Source: Tropicimonas sp. IMCC34043 (lineage in GTDB: Bacteria; Pseudomonadota; Alphaproteobacteria; Rhodobacterales; Rhodobacteraceae). From it: a DNA stretch of 64,000 bases. A program made the translations under genes and the position numbers. A model generated the notes under the pieces. That model did not search any database, had not been told where the DNA came from, and saw only the letters and a program-made list of their open reading frames with translations. Below are positions 1 to 8,261 of this stretch, one piece after another. Position 1 is the stretch's first letter. Every line of letters starts with the position of its first letter. The stretch lies in the NCBI RefSeq assembly GCF_003390845.1, contig NZ_QMEK01000009.1, positions 1 through 64,000 on the forward strand, in the 5' to 3' direction.

Positions 1-2
1 CC

Positions 3-164
3 CGACATCGGGTCCTGCTGATGGATCACGACAAGATCGGTCGCTCGGCCCTGTACCGGATGGGCAGCGTGACCCTGTTCGACACGATCATCACCGACAA
101 CCCCCTGCAGCCCGACGAGATCGAGACGGCAGAGAAACTGGGCGTCGAGATCGTGGTGGCTTGA
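3..164 (+). CDS. DeoR-family transcriptional regulator, C-terminal end (partial)
   Basis: The frame is open from the window edge to a TGA at 162-164 and encodes about 53 residues. The sequence reads RHRVLLMDHDKIGRSAL, then a segment ending in the pattern F-D-T-I-I-T-D, then E-K-L-G-V-E-I-V-V-A. This is the usual end of the sugar-phosphate-sensing (DeoRC) domain, where 'D-x-S-K-x-G' and 'D-x-x-I-T-D' recur. The N-terminal helix-turn-helix lies outside the window, so the regulated pathway cannot be judged. It may belong to the core genome left of the integration junction. Family assignment is fairly sure; anything more specific is not. Confidence 0.75.
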   Translation, partial: RHRVLLMDHDKIGRSALYRMGSVTLFDTIITDNPLQPDEIETAEKLGVEIVVA

Positions 165-284
165 TCGCGGCGGCGCGGCAACGTCAGCCGAGGGCACGCC
201 AGAACAGGCCTTATGGCACCGGTCTGGCCGGTGCCGGCGGGCGGGCACCACAATGGCACGCCAGAACCTCCGCCAGCCGAAGCG

Positions 285-404
285 TCAGGTGCGATACCGG
301 ACCACGTAGCCTTTGCAGCCGCTCGGCAGCACGCGCAGCCCGAAGCCAGGGATCTCGCTGTCCCAGATTAAGTATTCGGCGGGGCGTTTGGTAATCTTCG
401 GCAT
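285..404 (-). pseudogene. Site-specific integrase 5' remnant (P4-type, DUF4102 N-terminus)
   Basis: Reading leftwards from an ATG at 404, the first 39 codons give [17 protein letters not shown] followed by [12 protein letters not shown] and Y-V-V-R-Y-R-T, then a TGA at 285-287. This is the typical start of P4-type tyrosine integrases, with a W/F-D-x-E-x-x-G-F-G-x-R-V core and a Y-x-x-x-Y-R motif. No continuing catalytic domain is visible further left, so only the arm-binding N-terminus survives. It sits about 340 bp from a tRNA-fMet 3' fragment, which fits the relic of an element that used that tRNA as attachment site. The protein is certainly non-functional. Confidence 0.7.
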
Positions 405-739
405 GGCGCTCTTCGGTGGTTCTGTCGAAGTTCCACAGTACCGAAGTGTGGGCGGCAGTCAGCTAACAAATTGAAAATGCAAGTAAAAATAAAATTTCGC
501 GCGTTCCCGCGCAAGGCGTTTCGGCGCGCTGGATGGTCGCTCACCGCCGCCTGATGGTCGTGTGACGGGAAAATCGGGTCTCGGCCCTTTGGAAACACTA
601 TGGAAGCACGAGGCCAAAAAACGCTGCGCAATGCCGACAGATCGTGCGCAGCGGGGTCGCTTCGCCGGGATCGGCAAGTGTCTGAAACTGCGCAAGAACT
701 CGCGTTACGGCGCAATCGTTCATGGTTCGCTCGGCGCAA

Positions 740-784
740 CTCAAAACCTGAAGGTCACAGGTTCAAATCCTGTCCCCGCAACCA
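740..784 (+). repeat. 3' fragment of initiator tRNA-fMet, probable att site
   Basis: Bases 745-784 match the 3' half of alphaproteobacterial initiator tRNA: the anticodon-stem 3' side AACCTGAAGG, then a T-arm CACAGGTTCAAATCCTGT, then the acceptor strand CCCCGCA, A and the encoded CCA. The match extends to the anticodon loop with one change (CTCAA where CTCAT is expected). The 5' half of the tRNA (a CGCGGGG start) is absent upstream, so this is not a functional gene. Displaced tRNA 3' ends of this kind are what integrases leave at the far end of an inserted element. Confidence 0.75.
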
Positions 785-1278
785 AATTCATACAGTAACA
801 AAAAATACTTACCTCCCGCCAAAAGTGGGGCATTTCTTTACCTGACGGTTGACTCAACACCGACTCAACAAAACCAGGCTGCGTCGGTGATCCGGGTCCT
901 AGGCCGAGGCGCAGCCGGCGATTGACCTGACTGCCCGAAATCCCAGAATGGAACGGAACCGATAAGCCGGGGTTCCACCGTGTCCGGTGCAGCATTTTGG
1001 CGGTGGAGTGACCGCAGTGCGGGACAAAGGTTGGACTGCACTTCGAGGTTGTCGCCTGCGCCGGAACAGAGGCGGGCATCGAACGTGTTAACAGGCATCC
1101 CTGCCAACCAAAGGTCTTCGTCCGGATGCGCTGCCCGACGATCCGGACCTCGTTCCCACCCGGAGAAGCTGCGCGCATGGACGATCTTTGCATCCGCCAC
1201 GCGCCAATAGATTCGAACCCTCTTGGCTTCAATAATATCGGCGCGCTCATCGCGTTTGGCCCGATCCTATGAAGAGCG

Positions 1279-2043
1279 TCATCCGCCGTTCGCTAGCAAC
1301 CGCAAGGCAGCGACAACAGGAACGGTGAAGACGATTACGTTTGCGATCTTCACCAATTCAAATGTCACGATCCTCGCGCCAAGCTTTGCGCCAACAAAGT
1401 TGCCGATTGATAGCAGGACGGCTATAGGCCAGTTTAAGAAACCCATACTCACGAGTATGGAGAGCGAAACAACGTTGACCGCCAACATGATCGGCTTGGT
1501 CCTGACAATCGCGTCGCGAAGCTCTGAGCGATAAAAGAAGCGATCCAGCGCGATCAAAAACGGGCCGGTGCCGATGCTGATCGAGCCGCCATACACACCT
1601 GCCACTGCCCAGATGGGTGCACCAACACGCCACTTGGAACTTGAGACTTCGCATGATTGAGACCGTTGCGGCAATATGGAATAGACGGCCACTGCGATCA
1701 GCACATAGGGCAGGATGGCCATCAGCAGACCTGTTTCGGCCATGTCCTTCAGAGCAAAGACGCCAAAAGCAGCTCCAATGCCCGCGAGGATCAAAAAGGG
1801 AAGGAGAATTCTCCAATCCAGCTTTTGGCTTGCGTTGAAGTAGCTGATCGCGGCAACGGTGCCGACGGTATTCTGGAATTTGTTGATCGCGATGGCGTTG
1901 ATGGGAGGTACACCGGTCAAAACCATCATTGGGATCAGAACCATCCCTCCGCCACCTGAGATCGCATTTAGTATTCCTGCGATAAACGAGCCGCCCAGGA
2001 GGATACCCAATTGGACGGCGGAGAAATCATCAAAAAGAAGCAT
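1279..2043 (-). CDS. TauE/SafE-family sulfite/anion permease
   Basis: A polytopic membrane protein of 254 residues with about eight hydrophobic segments. The signature early loop of the TauE/SafE family is present: GGGGMVLIPMMVLTGVP followed by I-N-A-I-A-I-N-K-F-Q-N-T. The family exports sulfite, sulfoacetate or related anions, or imports them in some members. I chose the ATG at 2043 because it overlaps the stop of the upstream dioxygenase as TGATG, implying translational coupling; a longer frame back to 2145 lies wholly inside that gene. The partner suggests handling of an anion released from a sulfonate or similar acid, but the substrate is inferred only. Confidence 0.85.
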   Translation of the reverse strand: MLLFDDFSAVQLGILLGGSFIAGILNAISGGGGMVLIPMMVLTGVPPINAIAINKFQNTVGTVAAISYFNASQKLDWRILLPFLILAGIGAAFGVFALKDMAETGLLMAILPYVLIAVAVYSILPQRSQSCEVSSSKWRVGAPIWAVAGVYGGSISIGTGPFLIALDRFFYRSELRDAIVRTKPIMLAVNVVSLSILVSMGFLNWPIAVLLSIGNFVGAKLGARIVTFELVKIANVIVFTVPVVAALRLLANGG

Positions 2044-2918
2044 CAACGGTGGGCCGTATTCGTTGGAAACGTGTCTGCGATGCTCAGGCGCAGCAGCAGT
2101 CGGTTCGGATCGTTGAACGCCTTTCTGGAATGCAGCGCCCGCCAATTGTTCACGATCAGGATTTGACCGCGTCCCAGGCGTACACCGCGCCCGTTCAAGT
2201 GTTGTTGGATAAAGTCGTTCAGCGCTTCGACCGCTTCAATCTTCTCTGGTGACGCAAGGTCCGGGCGGCGGCGGAAGCCTTCGCGGAGGGCCTTGATTTG
2301 AAACCGGACAATGCCACCGTCCAACAATACCGGGCCGCATTCCAAGGGAAGGTCCTTTTGCTCGTCTTTGTTGTGGAATGTCGGGGGCATGCCGAATGGG
2401 AACGTTTCCCGTTTCAGAACTTCAATAGCCGCACAGCCTGCTGCGCCGTTTGAAAATTCCGGCAACCTGTCAGGTATGCTGAACACCTGGTTTTCTCCGC
2501 CAATCTCAGCTGGTCGCACGGCAAGAAAGACCAGGTACTTCATCGGATTCGGATAATAGCTCGCGTCGGTGTGGAAAGGGGCGACATCATTGCTTTCGGA
2601 GTATGACTTGGGTGAGCCATCCGATTTCTTCGGCTCTACGTGCCATATTGGTGAGGAGCCGCCGCCTCGAATCTGAACTTCGCCAAGACGACGCCCGAAC
2701 GCGATAAATTTCTCGTATCTATCACCGTTACGCTCATTCAAGATGCTACCGTCACGAAAGGTGACAGCCCCGCAACCCGCGTCAAGCTCATGGCGGATCG
2801 CTTGGTATTTGATGTTGTTGATCGTTTCCCAGCCACCACTCAAGGGTGACGGCATTTGACGTACATCAAAAATCGTTTCCGACGCGCTTTTTGCGCCTAG
2901 TGTCGCTTGGTTCAGCAT
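2043..2918 (-). CDS. TauD/TfdA-type Fe(II)/2-oxoglutarate-dependent dioxygenase
   Basis: This 291-residue protein carries the facial-triad elements of the TauD/TfdA family: H116-T-D118 in F-H-T-D-A-S-Y, and a distal His in N-N-W-R-A-L-H263-S-R followed by arginines near 273-277 that would hold 2-oxoglutarate. Family members hydroxylate small acids (taurine, 2,4-D, carnitine precursors, amino acids) in the cytoplasm. The first ATG overlaps the small upstream gene by 7 bp and the stop overlaps tauE by 1 bp, so the three genes form one minus-strand operon facing away from a LysR gene. The substrate is unknown. The TauE neighbour makes a sulfonate possible, but no dedicated sulfonate transporter is nearby. 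Confidence 0.85.
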   Translation of the reverse strand: MLNQATLGAKSASETIFDVRQMPSPLSGGWETINNIKYQAIRHELDAGCGAVTFRDGSILNERNGDRYEKFIAFGRRLGEVQIRGGGSSPIWHVEPKKSDGSPKSYSESNDVAPFHTDASYYPNPMKYLVFLAVRPAEIGGENQVFSIPDRLPEFSNGAAGCAAIEVLKRETFPFGMPPTFHNKDEQKDLPLECGPVLLDGGIVRFQIKALREGFRRRPDLASPEKIEAVEALNDFIQQHLNGRGVRLGRGQILIVNNWRALHSRKAFNDPNRLLLRLSIADTFPTNTAHR

Positions 2919-3298
2919 TTTGGGTTTTCTTTCTCGACATGGCTACGGACTCGCGGCTCCGTTGTTTGTTCGATTTGGCGCAGCATGGTTAGAGCGTTGC
3001 CGACCCGCTCTTGGTAAGCCCGCAAGTTCTCGAAGGTATCCGCGTTGCCGCTGGTCTCTTGGAGGGCAACAAGCGCTCTTTCGATCTTTGAGAATCCGAC
3101 GGTGAGTTCGGCCTCACCCAATACGATGCACTCGGCGATGTCCTTCAAGTCGGGATCGGTCGACGTCAAAGACCTTTCAATGAATGGATCTCTGGCACAC
3201 TTTAGGCCCACGGCATCTTTGCGATGGGCGGCCAATCGGTCGCGTGAGAAACGAGTTAAGTTCCGAGGTTTTCCTGCCTGAGCACTTGCTGATTTCAT
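2912..3298 (-). CDS. Hypothetical protein, first gene of the tauD-tauE-like operon
   Basis: About 128 residues from an ATG at 3298, overlapping the dioxygenase start by 7 bp. The protein is polar and basic near the N-terminus (R-N-L-T-R-F-S-R-D-R), with predicted helices later, including a segment ending R-Q-I-E-Q-T-T-E. No transmembrane segment, signal peptide or cysteine cluster is visible, and I do not recognise a family. A longer frame to 3379 would overlap the divergent LysR promoter, so the internal start is preferred. Position suggests it is co-expressed with the dioxygenase and permease. Confidence 0.6.
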   Translation of the reverse strand: MKSASAQAGKPRNLTRFSRDRLAAHRKDAVGLKCARDPFIERSLTSTDPDLKDIAECIVLGEAELTVGFSKIERALVALQETSGNADTFENLRAYQERVGNALTMLRQIEQTTEPRVRSHVEKENPKC

Positions 3299-3397
3299 AA
3301 CGCTGCTTTCGTTGCACGGGGGGCGCGAATGCAAATTTATCGCTCGGCCTGCATATTCACTATTCCCTTTGAGGTGCATTTGTCATATCTTTTAGGT

Positions 3398-4303
3398 ATG
3401 GCTGACGTCAGGCTGATCAGATACTTCATAGCTGTTGTGGAAGAACGCAACATTACCCGCGCGGCGGAACGCTTGGGCATCCAACAACCACCGCTCAGCG
3501 TTCAATTGAAAAAGCTGGAGCAGATTGTTGGGGCACAGTTGCTTAAACGCATCCCTGGAGGTGTCGAGCCGACGGCTGCCGGGTTGGTCCTCTACTCTGA
3601 CTATCGTGTAATTCTCGAACAGCTTCAGGTGGCCGAACAAAATGCCAGGCGTGTTGATCGAGGGTTATCTGGGAGACTCGTCCTGGGGGTAACTCACTCA
3701 ACAATAAGCCATCCGCTGGTCAAGGAGCCCATCCGGAAATTCCTTGAACAGTACAGCGATGTGACGCTCGAAATCAAAACAGCTGGATCGCGCGAAGTAT
3801 ATCTCGGCATTGCCGAAAATCAGTTGGATCTTGGTTTTGTAAGACCTTTGAATTGGCATAGCGCGGAGGTTCGGGAAGATCATATCGTGTCTGAGCCAAT
3901 GGTTGTTGCTTTGCCTCAATCGGCACCTCACGAACCCAGGTGGGCGACTGACGGGCTTAGCTTGCAGGAGGTCTTGCAGTTCAAGCTGATTATGTATCGC
4001 GACTCCGCTGAACCTATGCTTTTTAATGCGACCACGGAGGCATTTTCGAAACAAGGTCTTAACTTGGACGATGTTCAACTATGTCCAACTGTGAACGCCA
4101 GCCTGGAACTGGTCTCAACCGGATTGGGGGCGGCAATCGTTCCGTCCTCCATGGCCGCTCGCATAATTCCGGAAGTCAGTTTCTTTAAGTTGAACGAGGT
4201 CGACCATGTGCCTTCAGAAATAGCCTTGGTGCGCCACAAAGCAGCATCGAGTATTGTGGCTAAAAATTTCCGAAGAATGGTCTTGGACCGCGTGAGCAGT
4301 TGA
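3398..4303 (+). CDS. LysR-family transcriptional regulator
   Basis: This 301-residue protein begins with a standard LysR winged helix (M-A-D-V-R-L-I-R-Y-F-I-A-V-V-E-E, then R-N-I-T-R-A-A-E-R-L-G-I-Q-Q-P-P-L-S) over residues 1-60, followed by a co-inducer domain to the end. The ATG at 3398 is chosen over an upstream in-frame start at 3329 because LysR proteins normally begin a few residues before the L-x-x-F motif. It is transcribed divergently from the 3298-1279 operon, the classic layout for an LTTR that controls its neighbour in response to the pathway substrate. That substrate is unknown. Confidence 0.9.
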   Translation: MADVRLIRYFIAVVEERNITRAAERLGIQQPPLSVQLKKLEQIVGAQLLKRIPGGVEPTAAGLVLYSDYRVILEQLQVAEQNARRVDRGLSGRLVLGVTHSTISHPLVKEPIRKFLEQYSDVTLEIKTAGSREVYLGIAENQLDLGFVRPLNWHSAEVREDHIVSEPMVVALPQSAPHEPRWATDGLSLQEVLQFKLIMYRDSAEPMLFNATTEAFSKQGLNLDDVQLCPTVNASLELVSTGLGAAIVPSSMAARIIPEVSFFKLNEVDHVPSEIALVRHKAASSIVAKNFRRMVLDRVSS

Positions 4304-4382
4304 AAATTCTTAGGGTGGCGTTGTTTTACAACTCTGACCCCGGACGATTCACATCGTGAAGCCATGCGGTTAGACGGGGCAC

Positions 4383-4918
4383 ATGAGCAAGCCTACACCC
4401 GCCCGCTACCGCACGACGAACTGGTCCGGCTACACCGCCTCGCTTGGCAAGCGAGGTCCGCTGTCGATCTGGTTGGACAAGGACATGACCTTGCTTGCGC
4501 CGCATGACGGTGGCCCCGGTCGCCCTGCGGTCTACTCTGATGCGGCAAGGCGAAGACATCGGCACGGTGACTGCCGACGGCGCCTACGACACGCGCCGCT
4601 GCCATACACGATCGCGAGGCTACTCCGATCATCCCCATCTGCAAAAACGGCCGACCGTGGAAAGAGGACTGCCAAGCAGCGATTGCCCGAAACCAAACCC
4701 TGCGCGCCACCGGGCACTATGGCAGAGCGTTCTGGAAGCGCTCGACCGGATACCACCTCCGAAGCCGGATCGAGGCGAAGATGCGTTGCCTCAAGGCCTT
4801 TGGCGAACGCATCGCCGCAAGAGACCCGGATCGCCAGACCGCTGAAATCCAGATCCGCATCGCGCTGATGAACCGCTTTGCGGCCCTCGGAGCAGCCGAG
4901 ATCGTTCGCGTTGCCTGA
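4383..4918 (+). pseudogene. IS5-family transposase, internally deleted and frameshifted
   Basis: The first about 50 codons (M-S-K-P-T-P-A-R-Y-R-T-T-N-W, later I-W-L-D-K-D-M-T) and the last about 60 codons (R-S-R-I-E-A-K-M-R-C-L-K-A-F-G-E-R, then R-D-P-D-R-Q-T-A-E-I, ending E-I-V-R-V-A stop) match IS5-type transposases common in Rhodobacteraceae. The middle, including the first catalytic Asp, is missing. A fragment V-T-A-D-G-A-Y-D-T-R-R appears in a different frame from the ends. The left insertion end probably lies near 4314 (GGGTGGCGTTGTTTTACAA). Not functional. It separates the TauD cluster from the M24 operons. Confidence 0.8.
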
Positions 4919-5029
4919 AATCGCCTGTTCTCCAGACACGGTGTTGCCGAATGAACCATGGGTCTAGCATAGCAAGTGCCGACCCAGTGAAACCCTGCTC
5001 ATTCTACCGGTTCTCGCTTGGGTGACGGG

Positions 5030-6163
5030 TCAGTTCGTGACTAGAAGGCGCCGTGGATACGTGGTGATCCGTTCCACGCCAGTCTTCGAGACGAGGATGG
5101 TTTCAGACATTCCGAATCCACGCGCCAGCACATAAGTGTGGAAAACCATGCCCTCCTCGAATGTCCACTCGGCTCCCGGGTGCGCCTCAAGCGGTTCGCC
5201 TCCATTCGGCTGAAGGATCAAGCCGACCGAATAAAACGTCTTGTTGGTGTAGGTTTCACGCAGTCCAGCGGAAAGCACGCCGTCGCGATAAATTGCATCG
5301 GGCACTGTGGCTGGGACGCCCGGTGCGACTTCCGCAATGGCGCGGTCCTGGATCTCGATGAGTGTTTCTGCCAGCCGATAGTCCTCGTCCTGTGCTTCGG
5401 CCACCCGGATCGGCCGCATGAAACGGGCGTGGTAGTGATGGTTATTCGGCGTGACTTCCAATTGAACGATGTCGCCTCGCTCCAGAACTCGGTTCGAATA
5501 TCCGCCGTGGAGGTGATAGGCCCGCTCCCCCGACGAGAGGACGCCTGGGCCGGGAAGATCGGATCCCGAACGGATCATCGCTGCGCAGATCTCGGCAGCC
5601 ATCTCACGCTCACTGACGCCCACACCAGCGGCATCCAGACCGGCCTGCATGCCTGCCTCGGCGGCACGGGCAGCGACGCGCTGATAGGCAATCTCGGCAT
5701 CCGACTTGATCAATCGCATCCCTGCGACGAGGTCGGTCTCGTCTGAAAACATGCAGTTGGGCATCGCAGTGCGGATCGCTTCCCAGCGGAGAGCGTTCAG
5801 CACCCAGGACCCCATCTCGACTCCAATGGCCGAGGCTTTGCCGATGCGGGACGTGATCGCCTGTACCGCTACTGCGGTTCGGTTGTCGCTGTCGGTCCAC
5901 ATGACCCGATCCGAAAAGACGCAGGTGCTGTCGAGGTAATATTCTTCTACATCGCGACAAAAGAGGGTCGGTTCGCCCTCGGCGGGAATGATGGCAAACT
6001 GGAAAGTGCCGTAGGCGCGGGTGAAATAACCGGTAACCCAGGTCACCGTCTCCGGTTGGAAAGCCAATAGCGCATCCAGGCCCCGAGCCCGCAGCTTTTC
6101 TTGCACACGCGCCAGCCGGGCGCGGTATTCCGCTGGCTTGAACCAATATTTCGTCTCGACCAT
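5030..6163 (-). CDS. M24 (creatinase/ectoine-hydrolase-like) hydrolase, paralogue 1
   Basis: A 377-residue two-domain protein: a creatinase N-terminal domain (about 10-135, with R-G-L-D-A-L-L-A-F and V-T-G-Y) and a pita-bread M24 domain (about 150-370). The aminopeptidase metal ligands are absent. The usual Asp..Asp stretch reads I-V-Q-L-E-V-T-P-N-N-H-H-Y, and the usual His stretch reads F-Y-S-V-G-L-I-L-Q-P-N-G-G-E. A late Glu in M-S-E-T-I-L-V is kept. Creatinase and ectoine hydrolase (DoeA/EutD) are the known metal-poor M24 enzymes and open C-N bonds in guanidino or cyclic amidine compounds. It is the last gene of an operon with a glutamine amidotransferase, an M20 hydrolase and gntR. Exact substrate unknown. 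Confidence 0.85.
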   Translation of the reverse strand: MVETKYWFKPAEYRARLARVQEKLRARGLDALLAFQPETVTWVTGYFTRAYGTFQFAIIPAEGEPTLFCRDVEEYYLDSTCVFSDRVMWTDSDNRTAVAVQAITSRIGKASAIGVEMGSWVLNALRWEAIRTAMPNCMFSDETDLVAGMRLIKSDAEIAYQRVAARAAEAGMQAGLDAAGVGVSEREMAAEICAAMIRSGSDLPGPGVLSSGERAYHLHGGYSNRVLERGDIVQLEVTPNNHHYHARFMRPIRVAEAQDEDYRLAETLIEIQDRAIAEVAPGVPATVPDAIYRDGVLSAGLRETYTNKTFYSVGLILQPNGGEPLEAHPGAEWTFEEGMVFHTYVLARGFGMSETILVSKTGVERITTYPRRLLVTN

Positions 6164-6180
6164 GGGGAATCCTTTCTGCG

Positions 6181-6885
6181 TCAGCCTTGCCGAACCATCT
6201 CGGCAAAGCGGGTGAGCATTGACTTGGCCTCTTGGGCCTCGTGGGCGCTGGCGATCAGATCGGATATCTCGGCGCCGTCCTTCTCCATCCGCTCCCGGTT
6301 CTGTTCAAACCAAACCGGCGCTTGTTCCTTCGTCACTTCGGGGTGCCCCTGGATACCCCAGGCCGGCGCCTTGGCGTAGCGCCATACCTGGTTCGGGCAG
6401 AGATCAGAGGAGGCCAGGATCACCATGTCGGGATGCTCGGCGCGCACCTCGTCATTGTGCCAGACGAACATGCTCACTGTGTCCTTCCATTCCGCGGCCA
6501 ACGGGTCCGTGGCGCAAGCATCGGTGACCGCGAGATCCTTGTAGCCGATTTCACAGAAAGACCGCCGGAAGACCTGATCCCGTCCGCAAAGTGCCGAGGC
6601 AAGGATTTGGCTGCCGAAGCAGATCCCGAGCATCGGGATTTCCCTTTCCGCCGCTTCCCTGATCAGATCGTGCTCGCGATCGATGAAGGGGATGTCTTCG
6701 TAGGCGCCATGCGGGCTGCCTGAGAGGAATATTCCATCATAGCCATCGAGGTTTTCGGGGAACTGCATGTCGTATGCCCAGTAACGATCGACGGCGAGTC
6801 CCCAGCCTTCGAAGCGCTCGTCGAGCTTTGCCACCGTTTGAAGACTGCGGCCATTGCCAAGGTAAAGAAGACGTTTGGGGGACAT
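6181..6885 (-). CDS. Class I glutamine amidotransferase-like hydrolase
   Basis: This 234-residue protein is a free-standing GATase1 domain. The nucleophile elbow is G-I-C89-F-G-S-Q and the catalytic His and Glu are in Q-G-H181-P-E183-V-T, so the triad is complete. It lacks a synthase partner domain, which places it with GMP-synthase-like amidotransferases and gamma-glutamyl hydrolases acting on small gamma-glutamyl or amide substrates. It lies 17 bp upstream of the M24 gene and downstream of an M20 hydrolase in the same operon, so a role in freeing ammonia or glutamate from a pathway intermediate is plausible but inferred. The ATG at 6885 starts the family's first beta strand directly. Confidence 0.85.
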   Translation of the reverse strand: MSPKRLLYLGNGRSLQTVAKLDERFEGWGLAVDRYWAYDMQFPENLDGYDGIFLSGSPHGAYEDIPFIDREHDLIREAAEREIPMLGICFGSQILASALCGRDQVFRRSFCEIGYKDLAVTDACATDPLAAEWKDTVSMFVWHNDEVRAEHPDMVILASSDLCPNQVWRYAKAPAWGIQGHPEVTKEQAPVWFEQNRERMEKDGAEISDLIASAHEAQEAKSMLTRFAEMVRQG

Positions 6886-6971
6886 TTGGTTTCCTTGAAA
6901 TTCTGGTCATTTTCGGTTTGACCACCCCATTTTCGGGGCAGCGTCGCGCGTCTGTGAGGAACGCACGGGTA

Positions 6972-8261
6972 TCAGTCAGGTTCAGGAGGACCCGACCAGC
7001 TTTCGCACAGAGCGCAGAGCAGGCGCGCCGCCTGTGCGAAATCATCAATATCCATGGACTCATCCGGGTTGTGGCTGCCGTTGCGGTTGCGAATGAAAAG
7101 CATCGCGGTTGGAATTCCTTGCCGCGCAAAGACGGCGGCGTCGTGGCCCGCGCCACTGGCCATGCGCCGAGCCGGGATGGCGAGCGCATCAGCGAGTTGC
7201 TCCATCTGGGCGAGAATGGCTTTGTTCATACGCGCGGGGTCGGATCCGGTTTCGTCTCCGAGATCAAAATTCGTGCCAGTTCGGAGTTCGATCTGTGCGA
7301 CTACCCGGCGGAGTTCTGCGCGCATCATGTCCAGGGTGGTGTCACATTCGCTGCGGATGTCGAGAGCGAAATCGACCCTACCGGCTACCTTGGAAAAGGC
7401 CGCTTCCTCGGCAACGGTATTGACCTGCCCAAAGGTTACGGAAAGATCGTGTCCTTCTGTCTCCAACCGGGCCCAAAGCTCGTCGAGTATCGAGACAAGT
7501 TCAGCCGTCGCCCGAACGGCGTCGCGCCGAGTTTTGCGCGGTGTCGCACCGGAATGAGCGTATTCGCCGAAGCAGGCGGCATGACGGTGGCGAAAACTTC
7601 CGCGGATTCCTGTCACGAGGCCGACCGGCAGCCTTTCGTCAATCAGCACCGGGCCCTGTTCGATATGGGTCTCGACAAAGAGGGCGACGCGCGCGGGATC
7701 GAGCGCTCTGTCACCGCGCCGCAGCGCATTTGGATCGCCGCCTGCCTGCTCTATCGCTGCTCCGAGTGGAATTCCGGTATCGGACCGGCAAACGCCGTCG
7801 AGTTCCTCATCTGTAAGTGTGCCGAATGCAGCGCGGCTCCCGATATAGGACGCTCCGAACCAAGTGCTTTCTTCCGCTCGGATGGCTGTTACGACCAGGT
7901 CAACCGGTGGGCGCTGCCCAGCACGGTGAAAGCCGGAAGCGACCGCCAAACCGGCCAATACCCCGGCAGCACCATCGAAGTTCCCGCCTGAAGGCACGGA
8001 ATCCAGATGCGAACCGATCATGATTGCAGGGCCGTCGCCGCGCCCCCTCATCACCATATAGAGGTTGCAGGCCGCATCGGTATGACATTCCATACCGATC
8101 TTCTCTGCTTCCATGCGAACAAGGTCATGGGCGAATTGCTCGCCCATGCCATAGGAATCCCGGGTAATTCCAGAGGAGTCGCCGGTCTTTGCGCCCAGTT
8201 CGTCGAAAAGACGTTCTGTAAGGGCGATGTCCGGCACTATTTGGAAAGCAATGCAGGTCAT
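6972..8261 (-). CDS. Zn-dependent M20 hydrolase, N-carbamoyl-amino-acid/allantoate amidohydrolase type
   Basis: A 429-residue member of the HyuC/AllC/UreQ branch of M20. All metal-site motifs are seen: G-S-H-L-D-S-V near residue 83, F-D-G-A-A-G, R-A-E-E-S, H-I-E-Q-G-P, and G-A-G-H-D-A-A with a final S-H-N-P-D-E. This branch hydrolyses the carbamoyl or ureido group of N-carbamoyl-L-amino acids, beta-ureidopropionate or allantoate in the cytoplasm. Its start overlaps the gntR stop by 4 bp, so it is co-translated with the regulator. A second gene of the same type (28007-29299) sits in operon D. Motifs do not distinguish carbamoylase from allantoate hydrolase. Confidence 0.88.
   Translation of the reverse strand: MTCIAFQIVPDIALTERLFDELGAKTGDSSGITRDSYGMGEQFAHDLVRMEAEKIGMECHTDAACNLYMVMRGRGDGPAIMIGSHLDSVPSGGNFDGAAGVLAGLAVASGFHRAGQRPPVDLVVTAIRAEESTWFGASYIGSRAAFGTLTDEELDGVCRSDTGIPLGAAIEQAGGDPNALRRGDRALDPARVALFVETHIEQGPVLIDERLPVGLVTGIRGSFRHRHAACFGEYAHSGATPRKTRRDAVRATAELVSILDELWARLETEGHDLSVTFGQVNTVAEEAAFSKVAGRVDFALDIRSECDTTLDMMRAELRRVVAQIELRTGTNFDLGDETGSDPARMNKAILAQMEQLADALAIPARRMASGAGHDAAVFARQGIPTAMLFIRNRNGSHNPDESMDIDDFAQAARLLCALCESWSGPPEPD

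Larger units (their letters stand above)
165..1278. other. Non-coding junction region between DeoR end and TauE gene
   Basis: Apart from the integrase remnant (285-404) and the tRNA-fMet fragment (about 740-784), I recognise nothing in this 1.1 kb. Several open frames on both strands between 560 and 1250 have no recognisable domain and mostly overlap each other. It reads as decayed mobile-element DNA. Confidence 0.5.

Noticed and set aside
741-1250. Minus-strand open frame ending in L-V-A-G-T-G-F-E-P-V-T-F-R-F
   Set aside because: The end is the usual translation artefact of a tRNA T-arm (here the fMet fragment); the rest has no recognisable domain.
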